Shown here piece by piece: positions 1 through 5,613 of a DNA stretch of 6,306 bases (position 1 is its first letter; the number at the start of each line of letters is the position of its first letter). Below the pieces are notes generated by a model that saw only the letters and a list, made by a program, of their open reading frames with translations, was not told the origin of the DNA and searched no databases. The stretch comes from Gp6-AA40 sp035764385 (lineage in GTDB: Bacteria > Acidobacteriota > Vicinamibacteria > Vicinamibacterales > UBA2999): positions 1 to 6,306 of the forward strand of contig DASTZI010000480.1 in assembly GCA_035764385.1 (NCBI GenBank), in the 5' to 3' direction. The position numbers and the translations under genes are program-made.

Positions 1-76
1 GGCCGGTTCCGATCGCCGCGAGATTCAGGAAGCGAAACGCGAATTGGCCGAGAGTGGTTTCGGAGCTATTCAATGA
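1..76 (+). CDS. C-terminal end of an unidentified upstream protein (partial)
   Basis: A reading frame entering from the left edge is open from base 2 and ends at a TGA at 74-76, giving about 24 residues ending in ESGFGAIQ. The tail is charged and looks helical (RREIQEAKRELAES). It does not show the usual ending of a permease (VDPxxALRxE) or any motif I recognise, so no function is assigned. Support that it is a real gene end comes from its stop overlapping the start of the ABC ATPase by four bases (ATGA), a common arrangement between co-translated genes. In related operons an HlyD/MacA-like adaptor, a permease or a regulator can occupy this position; the visible tail cannot decide between them. 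Confidence 0.6.
   Translation, partial: AGSDRREIQEAKRELAESGFGAIQ
62..65 (+). promoter_or_regulatory. Ribosome binding site for the ABC ATPase, inside the upstream gene
   Basis: GGAG lies seven bases before the ATG at 73. The ATPase frame has no stop between the window edge and this ATG, so the frame alone does not fix the start. The GGAG spacing, the ATGA overlap and the fact that the protein then begins directly with the first beta strand (MISLRGVEKSF) together favour 73. Confidence 0.6.
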
Positions 77-738
77 TCAGTTTGCGTGGCGTCGAGAAGT
101 CGTTCCCGCATGGTCCGACCAGAACTTACGTGCTGCGCCGGATCGATCTGGATATCAGGGCGGGCGAGTTTGTGTCGATCATGGGTCCGTCGGGCGCGGG
201 CAAATCGACTCTGCTGCACATTCTCGGCATGCACGATCATTCGTGGAACGGCGAGTATGTATTCGACGAAGTGCCGGTCCATTCATTGAATACCAAAAAG
301 CGTGCTGAGCTGCGAAATCGCAACATCGGATTCGTATTTCAGAGTTATCACCTGCTGGACGATCAGACAGTTTTTGAAAATCTGGAATTGCCGCTTTCGT
401 ACCGCGACGTAGGCCGCAAGGAACGACAGTCGATCGTGTGCGATACGCTGGACCGCTTCCAGATCGTCGGCAAGAAGGACTTATATCCGACTCAGCTCTC
501 GGGCGGGCAACAACAACTGGTGGGAATTGCGCGCGCCGTGGTGGCAAACCCACGTTTGATTCTGGCGGACGAGCCAACTGGCAACCTTCACTCAGCGCAG
601 GGCAAAGAGATCATGGATTTGTTCAAGCGACTGAATGACGAAGGGACCACCATCGTTCAGGTAACGCACTCCGAAATCAATGCCGCGTACGGCAATCGGA
701 TCGTCCGACTTGAAGATGGTTGGATTGTTGGGAATTGA
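73..738 (+). CDS. ABC transporter ATP-binding protein, MacB/LolD-like
   Basis: This 221-residue protein is the ATP-hydrolysing subunit of an inner-membrane ABC machine; its usual partner is an FtsX/MacB-type permease such as the one that follows. Visible motifs in order: A-loop Tyr19, Walker A GPSGAGKST (38-46), Q-loop Gln90, signature LSGGQQQ (142-148), Walker B LILADEP (162-168) with catalytic Glu167, and switch His199 in VTHSE. The stretch FENLELPL (101-108) is typical of the MacB/LolD/FtsE group, and about 220 residues is the normal length. Two positions differ from textbook members: the D-loop reads GNLHS (170-174) instead of GNLDS, and the Arg that usually follows LSGGQQQ is Leu149. All catalytic residues remain, so it should be active. 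Its start overlaps the upstream stop (ATGA), suggesting coupled translation. The substrate cannot be read from the sequence. Confidence 0.95.
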   Translation: MISLRGVEKSFPHGPTRTYVLRRIDLDIRAGEFVSIMGPSGAGKSTLLHILGMHDHSWNGEYVFDEVPVHSLNTKKRAELRNRNIGFVFQSYHLLDDQTVFENLELPLSYRDVGRKERQSIVCDTLDRFQIVGKKDLYPTQLSGGQQQLVGIARAVVANPRLILADEPTGNLHSAQGKEIMDLFKRLNDEGTTIVQVTHSEINAAYGNRIVRLEDGWIVGN

Positions 739-825
739 AATCGACTGTTTGTCGTGGTCAGGGCGGATCCCGGCAGCAGCTCAAAGTCTTTGAAGTTGAA
801 AGTGGTTAGTTGAGTTCGTCGCGAA

Positions 826-831
826 AGGGGG
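826..831 (+). promoter_or_regulatory. Ribosome binding site for permease 1
   Basis: AGGGGG ends four bases before the ATG at 836. The match to the anti-Shine-Dalgarno sequence is through the G run and the spacing is short but workable. It supports 836 as the start, as does the protein beginning with the usual short cytoplasmic N-terminus of this family. Confidence 0.5.
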
Positions 832-835
832 ACCG

Positions 836-3283
836 ATGAGCTTCATCAGCGACTTGAAATTTGCGTTCCGATCGTTGACTCGCGCCAAGGGACTGGCGCT
901 GACCGTCATCGTCACCCTCGCGCTGGGCATCGGCGCCAATGCGGCTATGTTCAGCGTCGTTCGTGGCGTGCTTCTGCGCCCACTGGTCAATCGGGACGAA
1001 TCGCGGCTCATCTACATCCGCCAAAGCGCGCCGGGCGTCGCTGTCGAGAATGCCACGTTCTCGATCCCAGAACTCATCGATCTGCGCTCACGGCTGAAGA
1101 CAGTAACCGCGATTGGTGACTTCTCGACCATCAGCTTCACGATGGTCGGACTCGGCGAGCCTCGTATTGTTCGTGCCGGAGTGGTGGGCGGCTCGTTCTT
1201 CGACGTGATGGGTCTGCGGCCCCTGCGTGGTCGTCTGATCGACGCCAGCGACGATGGCCCAAATGCCGCGGGCGTGGTGGTGCTGACCCATCGCTTCTGG
1301 ACCACGGCATTGGGGAGCGATCCCAACGTCATCGGCAAGATGGTGCGTTTGGGTTCGAACAAGCCGCGCTCAGCGACCGTCATTGGCATCCTCGAACCAT
1401 CCGTGCCCTATCCGACCGAGACCGAGATCATCGCGAACGTCGTCACGAGCCCCCACCACCTGGGGGCAACGATGGTGACGGGGCGCACTCATCGAATGAC
1501 GGAGCTGTTCGCCCGCCTGGCACCCGGCGCGGATCTCGAGGCGGCGCGCGCTGAGCTGCGCACCGTCTACAGCACCATCCTCAAGGAACACCCCGAGGCG
1601 TACCCGGCGAGATCCGACTTTCGGATCGACGCGAAGTTGCTGCGGGATCAGATCGTGTCGCCGGCGCGAACTGTGCTCCTCCTTCTGCTGGCCGCTTCGG
1701 CGCTCATCTTCGTCATTGCGTGCTCCAACGTCGCGAACCTGATCCTGGCCCGATCAGTCCGGCGCGAAGGGGAGCTAGCCGTACGGGCAGCGCTGGGCGC
1801 GAGTGCGGGCGCCCTGCGCCGCACACTGCTCGCGGAAAGCCTGCTGCTCTGCGGCATCGGGGCGTTACTCGGTGTGATCGTCGCGCAGTGGATGGTGCCA
1901 ATCCTGGGCCGCTATGCGTCTCGCTTCTCGGTTCGCGCGCTCGACCTGACTGTCGATTCGAGTGTGCTCTGGGTCGGCGTGGGCCTGGCGTTCGCGGCGG
2001 CAGTGCTGCTGGCGTTCGTGCCGCGACTGCCGTCAGCCAGCGCCGCCTGCGGTCTGGGACTCTCCAGCGGCGGAGTCCGCATCACGTCGGGCACGAACCG
2101 CCGCCTTCGGCTGTTTGCCGTCACGCAGATCGCCGCGTCATTCGTGCTGTTGGCGGGCGCCAGCATGTTGTTGACGACTCTGATCGCGCTACAGCGTACC
2201 CGGCCCGGCTTCGAGACGCGGCAGGTGCTCGCGGTGAACGTCCCGGTAATGAGCAGCGGCCGGACGGAGGATCAGACTCTCTCCTTCTACCAGGACGTCA
2301 GGCAGCAGGTTGAGAGGCTGCCTGGCGTCGATCTCGTGTCGTTTGGATCCTCGGTGCCCTGGCGGGATGGATGCTGCGACGGACAATTCTCGGTCGAAGG
2401 GTATGCGAAAGTGGATGGTGAAGACGATCCGCAGGCCCAATGGCGCAGCGCGTCGCCGGGATTTTTTGCCACGCTGGACGTGCCGATCGTTGCCGGCCGC
2501 GATTTCACTGACGACGACGCGCGCAACGATGAAACCTTGGTAATCGTCAGTCAGAGTCTGGCGCAGCGGATGTTCCCGAGTGTCGAGGCTGCCCTTAATC
2601 ACGGGTTCATGTGGACCGATTCGAACTTCCTGCAGTTTGGCGGCGTCAGCCCCAAACCGCGGCGCATTGTGGGCGTCGTTGCGGACATCGACGACAAGAA
2701 CATCGTGCCGAGGCCGGTCATGACGGTCTATAGCCCGGGGATCAGCGACCGGCTGTTCGTCCGCACGCGTATGGAAAATCCCTACGCGCTGGTGCCGTCG
2801 ATCACGCGCATCATTCGCGAGAGGTCGGCGGAGCAGCCGATCGACCGGCCGGCAACCCTGGAGGACGTGCGCGCCGAGGTGCTAGCACCCGATCGACTAA
2901 ACGCGCTCGTCTTTGGGGGCTTTGCGGTCGTGGCGCTGACGATTGCGATTGTCGGCGTCGCCGGCGTGCTGGCGTTTTCGGTGAGCGCTCGCACGCGTGA
3001 GTTCGGCATCCGGCTCGCCCTCGGAGCCGCGCCGCGTCGTCTGCTGGCCCGCATCCTCCGCGAGGGCGCGGTCATAGCCGCCGCGGGCATTATTGTCGGC
3101 GCGTTTGGTGGAATCGTGCTGACGCGATTGGCGGGCGCGCTGTTCGGCGTGATTCGGATGCCGAGCGTGCTGCCAATCGCCGGAGCGGCAACGCTGCTGG
3201 TGACCGCGGCGATCCTCGCGTCGCTGCTGCCCGCTGTCCGTGCGTCGCGTGTGGATCCTATGCAGGCGCTGCGATCGGAGTAA
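836..3283 (+). CDS. ADOP-type (duplicated FtsX/MacB) ABC permease, complete
   Basis: This 815-residue inner-membrane protein has the architecture of acidobacterial duplicated orphan permeases: two MacB/FtsX units in one chain. The N-terminus ends in the hallmark TLALGIGANAAMFS (27-40) inside the first membrane segment (about 19-43). A large periplasmic MacB-like domain follows (about 45-277), then three membrane segments (about 279-302, 333-355, 376-396) forming FtsX unit 1. A further segment (about 426-449), a second periplasmic domain (about 450-688) and three last segments (about 690-716, 741-766, 777-800) form unit 2. The conserved cytoplasmic loop appears in both units (ELAVRAALGAS at 313-323, REFGIRLALGA at 721-731), and the chain ends with the family signature VRASRVDPMQALRSE. 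Length is normal. Unlike most ADOPs it sits just downstream of an ATPase gene and probably pairs with it. It contains an adjacent Cys pair (513-514) in the second periplasmic domain. Its base composition is visibly more GC-rich than that of the flanking genes. The substrate is unknown; efflux or envelope mechanotransmission is inferred from MacB. Confidence 0.93.
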   Translation: MSFISDLKFAFRSLTRAKGLALTVIVTLALGIGANAAMFSVVRGVLLRPLVNRDESRLIYIRQSAPGVAVENATFSIPELIDLRSRLKTVTAIGDFSTISFTMVGLGEPRIVRAGVVGGSFFDVMGLRPLRGRLIDASDDGPNAAGVVVLTHRFWTTALGSDPNVIGKMVRLGSNKPRSATVIGILEPSVPYPTETEIIANVVTSPHHLGATMVTGRTHRMTELFARLAPGADLEAARAELRTVYSTILKEHPEAYPARSDFRIDAKLLRDQIVSPARTVLLLLLAASALIFVIACSNVANLILARSVRREGELAVRAALGASAGALRRTLLAESLLLCGIGALLGVIVAQWMVPILGRYASRFSVRALDLTVDSSVLWVGVGLAFAAAVLLAFVPRLPSASAACGLGLSSGGVRITSGTNRRLRLFAVTQIAASFVLLAGASMLLTTLIALQRTRPGFETRQVLAVNVPVMSSGRTEDQTLSFYQDVRQQVERLPGVDLVSFGSSVPWRDGCCDGQFSVEGYAKVDGEDDPQAQWRSASPGFFATLDVPIVAGRDFTDDDARNDETLVIVSQSLAQRMFPSVEAALNHGFMWTDSNFLQFGGVSPKPRRIVGVVADIDDKNIVPRPVMTVYSPGISDRLFVRTRMENPYALVPSITRIIRERSAEQPIDRPATLEDVRAEVLAPDRLNALVFGGFAVVALTIAIVGVAGVLAFSVSARTREFGIRLALGAAPRRLLARILREGAVIAAAGIIVGAFGGIVLTRLAGALFGVIRMPSVLPIAGAATLLVTAAILASLLPAVRASRVDPMQALRSE

Positions 3284-3291
3284 CTGAGGGT

Positions 3292-4320
3292 ATGTCAGCT
3301 AACCACGAAACCCGCCATCTATGCTTCCGTGGCCGAGGCGCGATCGCTGCTCTGGTTCTCGCATTAACGTTGTCCGCATTTTCGGTTGGCGCGCAACCAC
3401 GCGACGGAGAGATTCTTAACTCCAAACTCCGCGCGCCATTACCCGCTTTTGATTCCCTCGATGACTTCGGCCGTTCGTACTTTCCACGGACACAGTACGA
3501 AGAGGCGCGAGCCCAACAGATCTTCGACATTCTCGATATCCGGTACGCAAGTGATGGACTCGAGGTGCCCGGAGTTCTGATTCGTCCGAAGAATCCAGGC
3601 AATCGCAAATGGCCAGTGATCGTCTACAACCGAGGCGGAACCGGTGACTATGGCCGCATAACGAATGACGATCACTCATGTAATCGTGAGCACATTGCCT
3701 GCCTCACGATTGTGGATCTCTATCTGCTCGCGAAGTCTGGCTTTGTCATCATCGCTTCGGATTATCGGTTTCACGGAGCCACGGCGAAGCGTGACGAATG
3801 GGGCGGTGCTGACGTGAACGACGTCTTGAATCTCATACGCGCGCTGACATCACTCGATTTCGTTGATCGAGAACGCGTCTACATGATGGGGATCTCGCGC
3901 GGTGGCACGATGACGTATCAGGTGCTCAAACGTGGGCCAGCCATCCGGGCCGCGGTCGTGATTGCCGGCGCGTCCGATCTCGAAGCGCTGGGCCGGTATC
4001 GGCCGGAATTTGTGAACGGTGACGAGTCGTACGACGGCTGGGCCAAGGCGTGGCCCGGTTACGCAAATCACGCAGCGGAGTTGTACCGCGATAGGTCACC
4101 CGTGTACTGGGCCGACAAGCTCAGCGTCCCGATCCTGATTCTTCACAGCCGCGTGGATCGCTTGTGCCCAGTCGATCAAGCGCTGCGAATGGCTACTGCG
4201 CTCCAGGCAAGCGGCAAAGTATATGGGCTCCACATTTACGAGCGGGATGGTCATTCGCTGCCACAGAACCGAGAAGATCGGAACCGTCAAATCGTCGAAT
4301 GGTTTAGCAAGGCGCCATGA
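3292..4320 (+). CDS. Exported single-domain alpha/beta hydrolase, S9 prolyl-oligopeptidase-like
   Basis: This 342-residue protein begins with a Sec-type signal peptide: a basic n-region, a hydrophobic core (about 17-32) and a likely cleavage SVGA|QP after residue 34. The mature part is an alpha/beta hydrolase. The nucleophile elbow is GISRGG with Ser202, the acid is probably Asp289 in HSRVDRLCP, and the base is His321 in RDGHSLP; the spacing (87 and 32 residues) fits the S9 catalytic domain. YNRGG (112-116) is in the position of the oxyanion-hole HGG segment. The beta-propeller of full prolyl oligopeptidases is absent, so it could equally be an esterase or a small peptidase. Cys130 and Cys137 could form a disulfide after export. 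The gene starts eight bases after the permease stop and is probably co-transcribed with it. The start is not certain: GAGGG touches the ATG almost directly, and GGAG lies 11 bases upstream, but the signal peptide supports this region. The substrate is unknown. Confidence 0.88.
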   Translation: MSANHETRHLCFRGRGAIAALVLALTLSAFSVGAQPRDGEILNSKLRAPLPAFDSLDDFGRSYFPRTQYEEARAQQIFDILDIRYASDGLEVPGVLIRPKNPGNRKWPVIVYNRGGTGDYGRITNDDHSCNREHIACLTIVDLYLLAKSGFVIIASDYRFHGATAKRDEWGGADVNDVLNLIRALTSLDFVDRERVYMMGISRGGTMTYQVLKRGPAIRAAVVIAGASDLEALGRYRPEFVNGDESYDGWAKAWPGYANHAAELYRDRSPVYWADKLSVPILILHSRVDRLCPVDQALRMATALQASGKVYGLHIYERDGHSLPQNREDRNRQIVEWFSKAP

Positions 4321-4352
4321 GTCGACGGTTCGTAACCAGAATTGGGAGGAAG

Positions 4353-4390
4353 CAGCTCTTCGGCGGCTTCGCGCTCGGGCCGAAAAGCTG
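4353..4390 (+). other. Imperfect inverted repeat (possible mRNA hairpin) between hydrolase and regulator genes
   Basis: The arm at 4353-4364 pairs with 4379-4390 over 12 positions with a single C/A mismatch (4358 against 4385), leaving a 14-base loop. It lies in the 97 bp gap between the hydrolase stop and the response regulator start. No T-run follows, so it is not a standard intrinsic terminator. It could protect or process the mRNA between two parts of one operon, or be chance in GC-rich DNA. Confidence 0.35.
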
Positions 4391-4417
4391 AACTGCAAAC
4401 GAGAATAGTAATTTGCC

Positions 4418-5590
4418 ATGAGTGCACGGGCAGAGCACATTCCCCGAACCCTCATCGCGGACGATCAACCGGACGTAGTGGTCGCCTTGCGCCTGTTGCT
4501 GAAAACAGCCGGCTACCAGACTGAAGCGGCTACATCGCCAACCGCGGTCCTCGAGGCAATCAAGAGAAATCGATTCGATGTGGTCCTCATCGATCTGAAT
4601 TACGCTCGCGACACAACCTCAGGTCAGGAAGGTCTCGACCTGATCACTCGCATTCAAGCAGAAGACAGATCGCTGCCAATAGTCGTGATGACGGCCTGGG
4701 GAACCGTCGACCTGGCGGTTGAGGCGATGCGCCGCGGGGTCCGCGATTTTGTTCAAAAGCCGTGGGAAAACTCTCGGTTGTTGCAAGTTTTGCGGGCACA
4801 AGTCGAGCAGGGAAGAGTCCGCCGTCGTCTGCAACGGCAAGCGTTACGACGACGGGCAAACCAGCGAAACCTCGAGCAGGAGTTACGAGAAGCGCGGCAA
4901 ATACAAAGACAGCTGATGTCTGCCGCTGACCTTGAGCTTGAAGATTTTGTTTTCTCATCAGCCTGGCGCGTCGCAGGCAAGATAGGCGGCGATTACCTCG
5001 CGGCATTTCCAGTCAGCGCGGAACGTGCGGCACTCTGCATAGCAGACGTCTCAGGCAAGGGACTGCCTGCAGCCTTGATGATGTCGAACATGCAAGCTGC
5101 GCTGAAGTCCGCCGCCTCGGCAGACGTGATGCCGGGCGATCTGTGCTTGCAGTTGAACAGACTCCTTCACAGCAACAGTCCTTTGAACCGGTTCATAACG
5201 TGTTTCTACGGGTTGGTGGATGTGCGACACCGCGTGCTTCAGTTCACTAACGCGGGTCACAATCCGCCCCTGTTGGTGCGCCGAAATGGCGAATTGTTGG
5301 ACCTGGTAACCGGTGGCCGCGTGCTCGGAGCTTTCGCCGATACCACCTACAGCGAAGACGAAATTGAATTGCATTCAGGTGATCGACTCCTTTTGTTCAC
5401 CGACGGCGTTACCGAAGTGCGCAACGCCTTCGGTGAAGAGTTCGGCGAGGGACGTCTGGCTGAAGTGTTTGCGCGTGAGCGGCGGCGAAGCGCAGCGGAT
5501 TTGCAGCAGACAATCATGAAATGCGTCAGCGAATTCTGTGACGACCAGTTTGAGGACGACGCCGCGTTAATGGTCGTGGAAGTGAAATAA
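4418..5590 (+). CDS. Response regulator: receiver domain fused to RsbU/SpoIIE-type PPM phosphatase
   Basis: This 390-residue cytoplasmic protein joins a phosphorylation-controlled receiver to a Ser/Thr phosphatase. Receiver (about 10-125): acidic pocket Asp15/Asp16, phosphoacceptor Asp59 in LIDLN, Thr92 in MTAWG and Lys114 in QKPW are all present; the segment RDTTSGQEGLDL after Asp59 resembles NtrC-class receivers. An Arg-rich helical, probably coiled-coil, linker follows (about 125-168) and ends in REARQIQRQLM, the usual lead-in of RsbU-type phosphatases. Phosphatase (about 175-390): metal ligands are predicted at Asp192 (GGDY), Asp210 (IADVSGKG), Asp329 (FTDG) and Asp381 (EDDAAL), plus the family motif TNAGHNPP (277-284). 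The enzyme should therefore be active. Known relatives dephosphorylate STAS-type anti-anti-sigma factors in partner-switching pathways; neither such a target nor a histidine kinase is in the window. The ribosome binding site is weak, with no clear AGGAG within ten bases of the ATG, so expression may be low or depend on upstream translation. Confidence 0.93.
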   Translation: MSARAEHIPRTLIADDQPDVVVALRLLLKTAGYQTEAATSPTAVLEAIKRNRFDVVLIDLNYARDTTSGQEGLDLITRIQAEDRSLPIVVMTAWGTVDLAVEAMRRGVRDFVQKPWENSRLLQVLRAQVEQGRVRRRLQRQALRRRANQRNLEQELREARQIQRQLMSAADLELEDFVFSSAWRVAGKIGGDYLAAFPVSAERAALCIADVSGKGLPAALMMSNMQAALKSAASADVMPGDLCLQLNRLLHSNSPLNRFITCFYGLVDVRHRVLQFTNAGHNPPLLVRRNGELLDLVTGGRVLGAFADTTYSEDEIELHSGDRLLLFTDGVTEVRNAFGEEFGEGRLAEVFARERRRSAADLQQTIMKCVSEFCDDQFEDDAALMVVEVK

Positions 5591-5602
5591 CGGCGCGCTT
5601 AA

Positions 5603-5609
5603 TAAGGAG
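5603..5609 (+). promoter_or_regulatory. Strong ribosome binding site for permease 2
   Basis: TAAGGAG, a near-perfect match to the anti-Shine-Dalgarno complement, ends four bases before the ATG at 5614. It fixes the start of the second permease. It is by far the best binding site in the window; the other genes have weaker or awkwardly spaced ones. Confidence 0.75.
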
Positions 5610-5613
5610 CATC

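Noticed and set aside
179..577. Minus-strand open frame of 132 codons opposite the ATPase
   Set aside because: The plus strand carries Walker A, signature and Walker B motifs in this interval; the antisense product has no recognisable domain.
781..793. Short palindrome TCAAAG-T-CTTTGA upstream of permease 1
   Set aside because: Six-base arms with a one-base centre cannot fold as a full hairpin and are too short to claim an operator without a second copy; nearby AGTTGA repeats (794-799 and 808-813) are equally weak.
739..835. Possible promoter in the gap between the ATPase and permease 1
   Set aside because: TTGAAG-like boxes occur but no paired -10 element at normal spacing is visible; I could not support a promoter.
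1012..1389. Minus-strand open frame of 125 codons
   Set aside because: It is antisense to the first periplasmic domain of permease 1 and has low-complexity basic composition without family features.
1720..2313. Plus-strand open frame of 197 codons overlapping permease 1 in another frame
   Set aside because: Its translation is rich in Arg, Gly and Pro with no recognisable motif, whereas the permease frame through the same bases encodes conserved FtsX segments.
2189..2602. Minus-strand open frame of 137 codons inside permease 1
   Set aside because: It lies fully antisense to a well-supported permease and its translation shows no domain, only the skewed composition expected from GC-rich DNA.
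4344..4351. Strong Shine-Dalgarno-like GGGAGGAA in the gap after the hydrolase
   Set aside because: No start codon follows at a workable distance, and the regulator start is more than 60 bases away, so it does not mark a gene start.
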